Assembly (NCBI GenBank): GCA_030789695.1
Contig: CM061141.1
Location: 275,063,655 to 275,127,654, forward strand
DNA length: 64,000 nucleotides
Direction of reading: 5' to 3'
DNA from: Scilla litardierei
Lineage: Eukaryota; Streptophyta; Magnoliopsida; Asparagales; Asparagaceae
Shown: positions 1 to 11,886 of the stretch, piece by piece
Layout of the letters: each line of letters opens with the position of its first letter
How positions within the stretch are numbered: position 1 is the first letter of the stretch
Program-made: the position numbers and the translations under genes
Notes under the pieces: model-generated
Databases searched by the model: none
What the model was told of the DNA's origin: nothing
Seen by the model: the letters and a program-made list of their open reading frames with translations, nothing else

Positions 1-913
1 GAAAAGTATAACGTAGTCTTCTACAGCATCGTGTAAGTGTGATGATTAAATAATTGAAGCACAAAGGGAGATACTCTTAAGAAATACAACCAAAACCAAT
101 CCATATTTTCCATTAAACATGAAATCGCCTAGGATTGATTTTCCCTGTCCCATTAAAAATGAGTTCAAGATACCACACCCCAAAAACATCCTATTAGGAC
201 TCTTAGATATGGGGGTTGCAATGCTTAACGAGTATAACACCAACGCTAAAGATTACCCATAAAGCATATGTTGGATACGCATGGGTAGTATACTTGCCAT
301 GAATTGTTTCTATTTTACATACAGAGCAATATTCATGTATTTTTTTTTCATATTCAATTCTTTTGAGCTCAATTTTTATCCATGGCAAATACACATCATA
401 TCTCTTAGATTTTCAGTTATTATTCATCCTACATTCACTTTCCAATATTTCATAAAAGAATCTCCAATTGTGCGACAATATTCAATACTAGTGGAAGTGA
501 AAGTGTAGGTGTAGAAATCATGTTATTCAATTCATTAAATATGTCATGTCTATTTAAAGGTACTAACATGTGCATGTAGCTATAAAAATAATACAATGAT
601 TTCTACAAGGATATGAATGACATTCAATAATATCACTTGAATGATACAAAGGAAAAAGATATACATTAAGCACCATTTTTTTGACTTTTTCAGTTTTTTA
701 TTTTTCTTTATAATCAACTAAAGCCAACTAAGAATCAATCTAACAAGCACACAAAATAAAAAGGTCAAGCACGCAAAAAAAGCAAATGCAAAAAGATGCT
801 ATGAAGGTATGCATTAAGTTCAAATACAAGATATACCTTCGCGTCGTCGTTTGACTAAGGAGCTAAATAATTAAACGTTCAATCCATAGCACCTCGCCAT
901 ATCTCCATCTTAC
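1..913. other. AT-rich stretch downstream of Copia-L gag, no gene recognised
   Basis: On either strand I see only short ORFs of about 60-75 codons with no recognisable motif. In Copia-L orientation this lies immediately 3' of gag, where a complete element would encode protease and integrase. Neither the protease D-S/T-G motif nor the integrase HHCC or DDE motifs is apparent. It may be an internal non-coding region of a pol-less element, or another inserted sequence. Confidence 0.4.
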
Positions 914-2287
914 CTATATGGTAGATGTTTTGTGTGACCTTGGAATCCAACAAGGTCCACTCGTGTTAGTCATCAAAGATTTAGGAACCCATATTTGTTT
1001 GAATTTACTATTTGTGTTCCTATATTTGCAATGATATGAAGTATGACCAACACTATCACAAGTAAAGCACTTTGCATAAATATTTTTAGCAATGGTAGGC
1101 ACATGGTGAAATTTCTTATACTTAGGCTTTTCAAAAAATTTAGAATTAAATCCAAGTCCACGTCTATTATTGTCATATAATTGTTTCCCAAGAATAACAT
1201 TCAAAGATTGTTTTCCTATGGAAAATTTCTTAATAGACAACTCTAGACTAGTAACTTTGGATTTCAATATAGCATTTCATTCACAAGCAAGGTGCATTTA
1301 CTTATGAAAGATCTCTTGTTTTCCTCTTCTTTCTTTCCAAAAGCAATCATTTTTTCTTTAAGCTCATGATTTAGCATGCTAATCTTTTTAGTAAGCAATT
1401 CATTTTCAGTTTTAAGTTTAATCAGATCTTGCTTATGCATGCTAATCTCATTTATCAAAGATGGACAAGAGAGACATTCAGTATTTTCAGGCATGTGAGC
1501 TTTCCCCTTTTTCAGCATATTAATAGTAGCGTTACATGCAACAAGTTTTTCTTTTAGGATTTCAATTTCTTTAAAGAAATCACAATTTTCTTGTTGCAAT
1601 TCAAAGTTACTATCTCTATAGTCATCTGCGACAGACTGTAGCTCATCTATTTTATCTGCATGCCTTTACAAATATTCAAAAGTTCAATTTTAGTGCAAGT
1701 TTTTACCTCATTCTGTTTTGCCATTAAGCAGAGGGAGGTGTGCGCAGTTTCCTCTTCGCTATGGTCATCCCATGTAGCTGGAGATTTCTTCTTTTCCTTT
1801 CCAACTACGAAATTCTCTCCTTGTGGGCAATTCTTCACAATGTGTCCTCTGTTCCAGCATTTATAACAAAACCTACTCTCAATAGAATTCTTTTTAATAA
1901 TCTTAGAAGGACAAGAATCATTTTTATTCAAAAGAGCAATACTTCCCTTTTGCAATCTCTTTTCATTGCTAGAGACGTGATTGCCGGATGATTGTTTGAT
2001 TTCATAAGTTGTTTCCAATGTTCTCCAAATATCCTGCGCAGAAGAGCAATGTGAGATACGATCAAATATTTTTCTATCTAAACAGCACAATAAAATATTC
2101 ATTGCTCTAGCATTTACATCACATACACATTTCTAGCATCCAAATTAAAAATACTTTCAGGCATAGAATATCTGTTTTCTATAATGTACCAAGTATCAAC
2201 ATCAATGGATAGCAAATAAGTTTTCATCCTAGCCTTCCAGTATAAATAATCATGGCCACTAAATAGAGGGAAACGATCAATAGGCAT
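914..2287 (-). pseudogene. gag: Copia-L gag (broken)
   Basis: This is a Ty1/copia nucleocapsid-capsid polyprotein. The start Met at 2287 is the first one after the primer site. It is followed by a typical gag N-terminus with SGHDYLYWKARM and then the DIWRTLETTYE block of copia gags. A CCHC zinc knuckle, CYKCWNRGHIVKNC, lies near 1860-1820. A Lys/Glu-rich stretch predicted to form a coiled coil follows (about 1300-1480), and then a second CCHC, CFTCDSVGHTSYHC, near 1070-1030. Frame changes near 2110, 1630 and 1265 break the frame, so no full protein can be made. Gag would form the virus-like particle and package element RNA. Two CCHC motifs separated by a coiled coil is a less common arrangement. 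Family assignment is firm; the exact 3' end is not. Confidence 0.75.
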
Positions 2288-2348
2288 GCCATAAGCAAAA
2301 ATAAATTTTGGGGTTTTTATAATAATTCTAGACTAGATCCTCTAACCT

Positions 2349-2360
2349 GCTCTGATACCA
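2349..2360 (-). other. Copia-L primer-binding site
   Basis: Read on the minus strand this is TGGTATCAGAGC, complementary to the 3' end of plant initiator Met-tRNA. It lies two bases downstream of the LTR end, as expected for Ty1/copia minus-strand priming. Confidence 0.85.
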
Positions 2361-2362
2361 CT

Positions 2363-2902
2363 TGTTGGATCTGGATCGTAGCCTAGAGGGGGGTGAAAAG
2401 GCTAATAAAAATATTCGTGCAATCCACGAACAATCACATGCAGTTATAAGCACAGGCAGAGTAAATAATGAGCAAACACAGATGCACATAAAATTTACCC
2501 TGGTTCGGTCGTCCCAACGACCTATGTCCAGCCCCCAAAGCAGATACTAGTATTAAAATTGTACTAAGTACGACCACAAGCTAGAGCACGGCTAGAGCAC
2601 CTCTCTACGTCTCTACACTCGACATGCTCTTTAGTACCCCACACCACACGTGTTCAACAAGATTAATCCTTGTAAAAGCTTTCTATTGGCTAGTCCCAAC
2701 TAGCCAAGCCCTCTTGTCAAGACCAACTAGACAAGACCCCAAAATGTAGCAATGATAAAGTTTCCCCTATAGAGATCTATACAACTACACAAAATAATAG
2801 TAAAGAGTTTAGAGAATCTCAGTTTATGTAGTAACAGTCGTCTTTGTCAATCAGCTCAGGTCAGATCGTATCTTACTGGATGTCATCGCCAACGTCACAT
2901 CC
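2363..2902 (-). repeat. Copia-L 5' LTR, 3' (U5) portion
   Basis: On the minus strand this segment ends in ..GATCCAACA directly at the primer-binding site, after a CACCCCCCTCTAGG block typical of copia LTR ends. It is the continuation of 26498-27618. Copia-S1 separates the two, with CATCC (2898-2902) on this side and CGTCC (26498-26502) on the other. It contains no palindrome array of the type found in the other LTRs. Confidence 0.75.
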
Positions 2903-4627
2903 TGTAATGCCCTGATAGCTACTGCACAAGTATTAGAGGGGGGGGGGGGGTGAATAGTACTTTAAAATAATCAAGAGTATAATTTCTAATTATTGTGCAA
3001 ACTCAACCAACAATGCGGAATGAAAATATTGACAACAAAGAAAGACAATTGCAAACAAAGCGATATAACGGGTTTGGATCCACCCAAGTCTCCCCGACAT
3101 GTTCCCGGTGATCCTACGTCCCAAACACCCAGATCCCCTCCGGCTACTTGAGTTAGAATCCTCTAACCCTAGTTTTGCACTATGAAATTCTTGTAGAAAA
3201 CCTCTACAAGATCAAATCATACACAAATCGAAATGTGACTCCCACAAACCGGGATCACAAACTTCTCTCACAACTGAGAGATAAACTTAATATCAAAGTA
3301 AATTAAACAATGAAAAACTTACTAACAAAATCATTTGCCTTGAGTAAACTTACGATTTTAGGGCAAGAAGGATTTTGGGAAAGAAGCAATCACGAAACCC
3401 TAGCTCCACCAAGATGATCAGCAATAGGTGGCTAGGGAGAAGTTGATGACTTGGATTCAAGCTCCTAGCTTGAGTAGCTCACAATCAATGAGAATCTCTC
3501 TTGAGGAATAAGAGTGAGGGAGAGATTATTGTGAAGAGAGGGAGCTTGAAAATAGGAATTAAATGCTCTTCTCTTTGATATCTAGAACTCAATAATGTCA
3601 GCCTTGAATGTTATGAAGAAGCATCACAAGTATATATAGGATAGAGAGAAGAGAGAGGGAAAATTCGTGTATTTAATGCTCCAATGGATCTATTTCTGAA
3701 GCAGTCTAATCGGTCTAAGAAGGATCACTGACCGATTAGTTTCTCAACTAGTCGGTCGGTGATTCTTCTTGGACCGACTAAGTGGTTGACAACCAAGAAA
3801 GATAGTTTAGGAGATATAGAACTAGTCGGTCTAAAAAGACTTGCCAACCGACTAGTTTGACAACTAGTCGGTCGGTGAGTGTTCTTTAACCGACTAAGCA
3901 GTTGAAAAACAATAAGCTGAACACAAGAGAACTAGTCGGTATAAGAACAAATTCTAACCGACAAGTTTCACAACTAGTCGATCCATGGATGTTCTTGGAC
4001 CGACTAACTGTAAACAGTAGCTCAGGCTGAAAAGTATAACTTGTCGATCTAAGAAGGATTCCTAACTGACTAGTTTGACAACTAGTCGGTCGGTGAACCT
4101 TCTTGGACCGACTAATTGGTCAACAGTGAAGATGCTGAATTGAGCAAGGAGATCTAGTCGGTTTAAGAAGGATTCTTAACCGACTAGATGACAATCTAGT
4201 CGGTTGGTCCTTCTTCTTGAACCAACTAAGATGCACTAGAAGCCGCGAAATGAAGCGTAAAGCTTCGGGAAAGTTTGTATGGGCTCCTAAGATAATCCTA
4301 GCTCTAATGATATGAGCGTTATGAAGATTATAATGTAAGACCTACTCAAGGCTTAACATTCTACGAAAAGAAGCTAGAAGACTATAAAATAAACTAGACG
4401 AACCGTCTTCAAAGCTTCGATCCGAATCTCTTGACTTCAATAATGTTCCTAGAGCTTCACCGAAGCTTCAGGCACACGATCACGCGCTTTGAGAAGTCTT
4501 GAGATGCCGCTTTTGATATACATAGAATTTTGGCGACGATCTCCATAACTACGCTCACAAAGAGTTAGTTCACGATATTTATGTTTGTTCATCATCAAAA
4601 CCAAATCCAGGGAATCAATACTCAACA
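2903..4627 (-). repeat. Copia-S1 LTR, outer left copy (LTR A)
   Basis: On the plus strand it starts TGTAATGCCC and ends ATACTCAACA, and is collinear with 24778-26497. It is not followed by a polypurine tract on its right; instead the target flank 4628-5554 follows, so it behaves like a solo LTR. The U3 holds a palindrome array, and a TATATATA box lies at 3631-3638 (minus sense). A 14-base G run occurs near 2938. Confidence 0.85.
3631..4235 (-). promoter_or_regulatory. U3 palindrome array plus TATA box (LTR A)
   Basis: In sense orientation, repeated inverted pairs built on ACTAGTCGGTC / GACCGACTAG occupy about 4230-3705. They are followed by a pyrimidine-rich stretch and TATATATA at 3638-3631. 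The same layout recurs in LTR C and LTR B (TATA at 5647-5654), so it belongs to the family promoter. Confidence 0.65.
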
Positions 4628-5554
4628 CGTCCTCGCCTCTGGAAGTTGTGGCCTAGATGATTTTCCCCCTTGAGAACTTGCGGTCTTGATGCTCCTTGTC
4701 TCATATTGTTGCACAATGTATTGATGACCTCTTTGAAGTGTTGCGCAATGTGTTGAAGCTCTCTCCAAAGGAAATTGCTGCCAAGGTTGGAAGACTCCAA
4801 GTATGTTATGGCCTTGATGTGTGCTTGGGCTATGGAGTTGTGCAAGGAGATGTGGAGATTAACTTGGAGATGTAGTTTGCGGCTAAGGGCTTAGAGGAGA
4901 TGAAGAATTTTGGCCTAGGAGATGATGAAATATATGAAGCTATTCAAAATACAACTCATGCTAAAATAAATATCACTGATTTAATACAAAGATTAAAATA
5001 AGAAAAATATCATCATGTTATAGAGCACTGAGTTGTGATCATTCTGGTGCAAACGATTCGTTGATCCGAGCTCTGTGGAGAAAGTTATGCACTTTTTAGC
5101 ATCGTCCATCGAGCTTCTTGCAAAGTTATTGCCATGAAGCTTTCCTCTATGGTTGTGGACGAATTTCTTTGGTTGCCTCTCTCTCAAAATCCCTCTCTTT
5201 GAATGTGTGTTTATATAGGAGAGGATGTGATATGATAGGATCAATTAGAATCACATATTTGATGGAGATTGGAAGGAATCCTAATTTGATTAGGATTTGA
5301 ATAATTCTCTTAGGATATGGAGTTTGAATATGAATGGCTATGGAATTCAATTTTTGTAGCCATAGGATTTGAATTAGATCTCATTTAATCACATTTGATT
5401 TGCATGAGATTCTCTATATCTCTCCATCTTTGACCAAGTCTCCAATTTGCTTGGCATTAGGATTTGAATATTGCACCAATTGATTTGAATCAATTCAAAA
5501 ATGGATTTGAATTGATTTGCTCCTTATCTTCTCATCTTTGACTTAGTCTAATTG
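4628..5554 (-). repeat. Duplicated copy of the Copia-L LTR flank
   Basis: These 927 bp match 26498-27424 in the same orientation with about a dozen substitutions by eye and equal length. In both places the segment starts right after a Copia-S1 LTR end with CGTCC. The match stops at CTAATTG; here the sequence then jumps into the middle of a Copia-S1 LTR. It is therefore a duplicate of target-site sequence and not part of the Copia-S1 internal region. Small ORFs inside it lie in the LTR and show no known domain. Confidence 0.8.
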
Positions 5555-5557
5555 ATT

Positions 5558-6649
5558 GAGCTTGGAAATAGGAATTAAATGCTCTTCTCTTTGATCTCTA
5601 GAACTCAATAATGGCAACCTTGAATGCTATGAAGAAGCATCACAAGTATATATAGGATAGAGAGAAGAGAGAGGGAAAATTCGTGTATTTAATGCTCTAA
5701 CGGATCTATTTCTGAAGCAGTCTAATCGGTCTAAGAAGGATCACTGACCGATTAGTTTCTCAACTAGTCGGTCGGTGATTCTTCTTGGACCGACTAAGTG
5801 GTTGACAGCCAAGAAAGATAATTCAGGAGATATAGAACTAGTCGATCTAAAAAGACTTGCCAACCGACTAGTTTGACAACTAGTCGGTCGGTGAGTGTTC
5901 TTTGACCGACTAAGCAGTTGAAAAACAATAAGCTGAACAAAAGAGAACTAGTCGGTCTAAGAACAAATTCCAACTGACTAGTTTCACAACTAGTCGGTCG
6001 ATGGATGTTCTTGGACCGACTAATTGTAAACAGTAGCTCAGGCTGAAAAGTGAAAGTATAACTAGTCGGTCTAAGAAGGATTTCTAACCGACTAGTTTGA
6101 TAACTAGTCGGTCGGTGAACCTTCTTGGACCGACTAATTGGTCAACAGTGAAGATGCTGAATTGAGCAAGGAGATCTAGTCGGTTCAAGACGGATTCTTA
6201 ACCGACTAGATGACAATCTAGTCGGTTGGTCCTTCTTCTTGAACCAACTAAGATGCATTAGAAGCCGCGAAATGAAGCGTAAAGCTTCGGGAAAGTTTGT
6301 ATGGGCTTCTAAGATAATCCTAGCTCTAATGATATGAGCGTTATGAAGATTATAATGTAAGACCTACTCAAGGCTTAACATTCTACGAAAAGAAGCTAGA
6401 AGACTATAAAATAAACTAGACGAACCGTCTTCAAAGCTTCAATCCGAATCTCTTGACTTCAATAATGCTCTTAGAGCTTCAACGAAGCTTCAGGCACACG
6501 ATCACGTGCTTTGAGAAGTCTTGAGATGTCGCTTTTGATATACGTAGAATTTTGGCGACGATCTCCATAACTGCGCTCAGAAAGAGTTAGTTCACGATAT
6601 TTATGTTTGTTCATCATCAAAACCAAATCCGGGGAATCAATACTCAACA
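5558..6649 (-). repeat. Copia-S1 3' LTR, truncated (LTR B)
   Basis: It is homologous to the U3-proximal ~1.09 kb of the ~1.72-kb LTR. The outer part (U5 side) is missing and replaced by the duplicated flank at 4628-5554. The inner end reads TGTTGAGTATTG on the minus strand and abuts the polypurine tract at 6650-6663. The palindrome array (about 5717-6252) and TATATATA (5647-5654) are kept. Confidence 0.8.
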
Positions 6650-7290
6650 TTCTCCCCCTTTTTGGTGATGACAAACCAACATAAATAGTAATCAATAATA
6701 ATGATTGAAATAAAATTTACTTACTTCCCCTGCATCGATGACATGTTAATTCCGAATTAAATAATAATCATAAGCATTAAGCCGACGAGGAAAGTATAAA
6801 ACATGATCCAATTAATGAAATATAGGATCTAAATTCATTTTTATATCTTAACTTCCCCTGGATCTAACATATCAAATTAGATTCACGGTAAATTGCTTTT
6901 AAATTATCATTTAGCACATCGTCATTATTAATTCTCTCCCCCTTTGGCATTAGCAAAAAGAGCGGGAGGAGATCAACGACAAAAACAATGGCTAAACTAA
7001 AAGCACGAGAGTCGAAGAATACGGCCACGGTCCAAATGACACCAACGTAAAATACGAAGAAAATCAAAGCGTGCCAACGAGACCATAGTCGAAAATCGAA
7101 AAATGAAATCATCAAAACTCAAATCAATTTCACGTATTGAGTTATGGAACATATTCTCCAATATCAACATTCTTAGTGAATTTAGTGCATGGAAAACAAT
7201 TCTATGTTTCCATAGAAAGAATTCTATTTAATCAATATAATCGTCGAGCGACGAAATCAACATCTGAGACAAAAAGAAATATAATGTGCA
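6650..7290 (-). other. Copia-S1 3' UTR with multiple polypurine tracts
   Basis: The proximal tract, AAAAAGGGGGAGAA (minus sense, 6650-6663), abuts the 3' LTR. Further purine tracts lie at about 6724-6731, 6852-6859 and 6934-6945. The segment is homologous to 45110-45774 of Copia-G in opposite orientation. Several polypurine tracts upstream of the 3' LTR are a reported Sirevirus hallmark. A TA microsatellite sits just beyond, at about 7315-7332. Confidence 0.7.
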
Positions 7291-7569
7291 TACTAAAGTA
7301 AATGGTAACACGATGTATATATATATATATAACATGGTACATCAAAAAGTATACATCCGCCAACACAAATATAAACGATCATCAGATCGGAGCACATCAT
7401 ACAACATATCTCACAGCATACATCGAAGTATCACAAAACATGTATACATCAAAATGCATCATGAAATATACAAAAAATCCATCCAAAAATACATAACCAC
7501 CCAACTATCCTACCCCACTCTCTCACGACAAAATATATCATCCAAGTGCACATGGGAGAGTCCTCCAAC

Positions 7570-8663
7570 GCAAGCTCAGGAGGCGGAGGCAGGATCAGCA
7601 GCAACAGCAGGCTGTGCAGGAGAGGTGGTAGTCTCGGGAACGACTGGAGTGGTAGAAGTCTCAGGAATGACAGGAGTGTCAGCCGAAGGGAGAGTGGCAA
7701 CAGGAGTGGTCTCGGGAGCACCAGCAGAGTTATCCACCGAAGGAATGGTGGCAGCAGGTGTACTCTCGGGAGCACCAGCAGAAGTAGCAGCAGTAGACGT
7801 ACCCTCGGGGGCACTAGCAGGAGAAGCATCTCGCTCCTCATCCTCATCAACGTCCATGACTTCCTCATCAGAAAGCGTCGGAGGAACGTCAATATCCAGA
7901 TACTCGCAGATGCGAGCAAGCACTCCTCACAACAAGAAATACGAGACTCCTGACGTCTCAGGGAAACTGAAAACTCAACGAGTGAAGGAGTAGGAGGAGG
8001 AGGGGCAGCAGCAGGGGTAGTCCTCTGAACGTGACGCAGCGCCGCAAGAGACTTCTTGACGGCAGTCGCGTTCAGGGGAGGACCCAAAAGACGCTGGTCA
8101 TCTGGAGGTAGAGGGACGCCAAAATGACGAAAAACGAGAGTCAATAGGCAATGATAAGGAATATGGGCATACTTGGTGGATTTCCTTATGCACACAAAGG
8201 AATCCATCTTGTCAAGGATAATACGAGCCCAATTTATCTCGCTCCCCATAAAAGAGCATAGATAAGCTTGAGGAAAGGCTGGGAGGGCAAGCTAGAAGAG
8301 TCGTACTTCGGTAGAAGGCACGACTTCAGAATCAAATTTAAGACCCACGCATTAGGCTTGAATGATTTGGAGGGAACTCCAATCATGGTGGGAGGGATGA
8401 CATGGAACATCTCAGCAAGCATGGTCTGGTCAAGATCGTGGATATTCTCCACGGAGATATCAGCAGGGAGCAGGCCAGAGGATGAGACACCAATCAACTC
8501 TCCTAAAATCTCTGTCGTGAGGACAATAGGTGTCCCCAAGACAATGGTCTCAATGGAGTGGGTGTCATCATACTCACCCCAGACTCGATTGGCATAGAAA
8601 TTTGACGAGTCAGGGATACGGATGAGGGTTCGCCTTGGGATCATGGCGAAGATAGTCTAGTAG
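7570..8663 (-). pseudogene. Copia-S1 accessory ORF3, C-terminal part (plant-transposon-protein-like)
   Basis: This continues ORF3 from 18573-18072 after removal of Athila-M. It begins near the DSSNFYANRVWGEYDD motif and has TEILGELIGV, a W..NLILKSCLLP stretch and an HIPYHCLLTLVFRHFGVPLP stretch. This order (FYAN..., a short beta/helix unit ending in LLG-V, conserved Trp and Leu-Pro, a C-terminal F-GVP) resembles the 'putative plant transposon protein' family (Transposase_32 type) found beside plant retroelement pol genes. The tail is acidic and rich in Ser/Thr/Pro/Ala (about 7923-7576). A frameshift lies near 7925, and at least one more is needed near 8640. I see no membrane segment that would support an envelope role. 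Function is unknown; see the internal promoter at 18869-19103. Confidence 0.6.
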
Positions 8664-8668
8664 GCAGC

Positions 8669-10236
8669 TGACGTCCCCCGCTAATGCGTGCTAGATGTGT
8701 GCAATAATACGATAGGGGGCGTGAGATTTAAATATTTGTAACCGCAAGCGCACGGTGTTGTAGTGTGGCTTAGGGGTCGAACTCAGGGAGGCGTGGATGT
8801 GCTTGTGTCAAAGAGGATCAAATTCACCCCATGGGCGAGCTAGCCTGGATCGAACGATGGGTTGTCACGGTAAATGGAATGCAAGGTATTGACAATATAA
8901 AGGAAAAAACCCGGACTTTGGTTTCCACCCTATCGAACGACTCTCGTTGATACGGCCTACAGGTAGGATAACGATCGGAATTAGGGTCTAATGGTGAGAC
9001 ATTGCCTCTAAGAGTGGTACCAGTGTCCCATGGGCCCGATATTCCGGTCGGTGCCCAGGATGATACGCCGGACTTCCCAGGTTCGATCAGTGGGCACTCC
9101 CGTGTCCATTAACACTGATCGACTCCGAGAGCACTAAGCTCGCAATGATAACTCCCAATGTCTCATCCTGCCGCTCCCGCGCACTAGGATTCGACGTCTA
9201 CATTAAGGGCGTGAGCTATGGCTAGGAGTCAACCGCCAAGTTTATTCCCCCTGGCCCAACGGTCAAAGGCGGTCTTTTTTCCGCCGATGAAAATAAAACA
9301 CCCCGCGTAACCGTTAGATTCTTAATCCCTATCGATTTCCTAGACCTATGGACGCATCGGGAAGAGCCCATGAAGGGGTTTCCGCCAAAATCCCAGATTT
9401 GGGAACTACTCACACATATTTAGTAAAAAGCGATCTAAACAGAAATCGACCGTAAAAATCATGATCAGACAATAGAAATGCAATGGTAGTAAAGCAATTA
9501 AGATAATACTAAAGTTTGACAAAGATCCGAAAACTTAAAAAAACTGGGAAATTACAGCCGTCACAAAATGAAGAAAACAGAAAAAAATAACCAACTTCCG
9601 TTTCTGAAAAACATAGGGTTCTATATATAGGAAAAGATATCACCCGATCGGTTGATAAGTCAACCGATCGGGTGACCTGCTTCAAACTGTGGCAGCGAGA
9701 TGCGGGACTACACCCGGTCAGGATGAACCGGTCGGTTGACATATGAATGTCACCGGTTAGATCTTGGTGCCGTCGGGTGCCGTGTCTTGGCTCTGGGGAT
9801 TCGGCTACAGATGAACCGATCGGGTGAAGGTCACCCGATCGGTTGGCAATCAGCTTCGAATTCCAGAGACTTTGGGCTTTTGAACCAGTCACTGAACCGA
9901 CCGGGTGACTTCTTGTGAGCTCCAAGCTGCGTCCAGGTGGTGCACGCGTGCATCACCCGATCGGTTGAAGATGACCAACCGATCGGGTGAGGGGATGAAA
10001 GATGATATCATCGTCGTTTGACCCCCTGGATCACGCGTGACTCCTCCCGTTGCTCTGGTGACTTGCGATATCGTCCTTTTATGTTCCATATGCTAGTAAA
10101 CTCCTGCAAAATATGGAAAACACGAAAAAGTGAAAGAAAACAAGAAAACACGAAAAAACGAATATAAGACGGCGGTAAAATACGGAAAAACAAGGAAGAA
10201 AACGTGCGCAAATATATGAAATATAAACACACGTCA
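8669..10236 (-). repeat. Athila-M 3' LTR
   Basis: It is collinear with 16483-18071 but lacks about 20 bp near 9775 that the partner has inside the palindrome array. It ends ACGTCA at the polypurine tract (AGCTTTGGGGATTTT in minus sense). Confidence 0.9.
9622..9995 (-). promoter_or_regulatory. U3 palindrome array plus TATA box (Athila-M 3' LTR)
   Basis: Repeats of TCACCCGATCGGTTGA and its complement occupy about 9995-9648. They are followed in sense orientation by TATATATA at 9629-9622. The motif is specific to this element within the window. Confidence 0.65.
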
Positions 10237-11886
10237 AAATCCCCAAAGCTGAACTCTTCCTTGTCCTCGAGGAAGACGAGTGAGAGTAGGAGCTCGGAGA
10301 GGAAAAATAGAGAGAAAGAGAGAAAAAGAAAACTCTATATCCTATATCACCCGTCAGGGCCAACAAAATCAAAAACGACACACCAAGCAAGCAAACGCCA
10401 AATCACATCACTAAACCAAGGAATACGAGTCCAGACAAGTGCTGTGGGCCCACGCGGTGAAGCGCGAGTGAGTGTGGTCGTGCGCTAGTAGTCCGTGTCA
10501 CTATCTACGATGTGCGATAAAACTCGATATACACAAATCTAGGAAATGACCCAAATATCGATTTGAATTGAATAAAGCGGTGAATTTATAGTTCAAGCAT
10601 GCATGAGAATAGAGAGAGAATAGAAACATATCATGCGTCAGGGACTCCACAACTAGGGTTAAGGAAATCACTCCACTATAGCCTAGATAATAGCTAAGAA
10701 GTTCCTAAGCCAAGTGTTTTCGAAACCGATGGGGGTTGAGATGATGTGGAGTAGAACACTCGGTGCAAATTCTCGCCTTCTCTTTATTCACGGCAAGTAG
10801 GAAAAGATATTCACACGGGAATTTTTTTTGGGTTTTGGGTATTTGTATATTTTTTTTGGATTTTTGGCTATACAATATTTTTTTCTTTTCTTTTCTCTTC
10901 TTTTTGGGTTTTTCTTTTATTTTCTCTTTTTTTGGATTTTTGGGTTTTTGGCTATACACATGTGCACTCTCCCAAGTGGGAGAACGGTACACGACGAGGG
11001 GATTTGCACCAAGTAAAAAAAAAGAAATCGGAATCTAATCACTTGGGCAGAGGAAACTTAACTCGTTAATTAGAGCATGGGCTAAATGGGTTATCCTAGT
11101 CCTTAATTGTGGAATCCCGACACATGCGAAATGAAGCATACGATATATATAATCATGCATACAGAAACAGACAAGAGAAGCAAATACCGCATTATTCATA
11201 TCGACGCGTGATAATCTAGGGGTCATTCCTGGACAGGTATATAAAGTAAAATCACAAAGCAGAAGCACACCAAACAGCTAGGCACGACACACGGCTCACA
11301 AAAAGCTAAGTGGACCCACGATGCGTGAAATGCAGGGGGATTCGATATCCTAGGGCTAGTGAGTGTAATTATCGATGCTATGCTAGGTGTGTGTGATTTT
11401 GTGGCAATTCATCATAGGGTTCATCTCTAGGAGAAAGAGATAAAAAGAAGAAAAGAAAAATTTAAAACACGATGAAAACGACACAAAAACGAAAAAGAAA
11501 GACTCAAATGACGCACAAAGTGCGACTCCCCCAAGCTGAAGCTTGCATTGCCCCCAATGCAATAAGAGTGAGTACGGGAGGGCAATGAAAATGGGGGGGT
11601 ACGCACTGACAAAAAAAGAAATGAAAAACATGGAAAACACAGATACGAAACTGAAAATAAAGGGAAAATCACAATCAAACCACACGACATAAAAATAGGA
11701 AAAGAAAGAAAGAAAGATGACACGACACACAAAAAAAATAAAACAAGCACACGCACAAAGAAAACAAAACACGACAACACAGCAAAATAGACTTCCCCCA
11801 AGCTAGACATGACAATGCTAGCAATGAGATATGATCGTGAAAGTGCAGAGATATGCAAGGGGGATGTCAAAAAAAACAAAGTGAAA
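10237..11886 (-). other. Athila-M 3' UTR with repeated polypurine-tract-like motifs
   Basis: No ORF here has a recognisable domain; the sense strand is very pyrimidine-rich. AGCTTGGGGG-type tracts occur at 11792-11804, 11525-11537 and, next to the LTR, 10237-10251. A near-palindrome, CTCGTCTTCCTCGAGGACAA, sits at about 10264-10283. The same arrangement is found in Athila-P (36886-38550). Confidence 0.6.

Noticed and set aside
4615..5350. Small conserved frames repeated at 26485-27220
   Set aside because: They lie in duplicated LTR sequence of Copia-L around the TATA/R region; conservation is due to the recent duplication, not coding.
7286..7993. Long plus-strand frames opposite ORF3 of Copia-S1
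   Set aside because: Antisense shadow of the Ser/Thr/Ala-rich tail encoded on the minus strand; no motif of its own.
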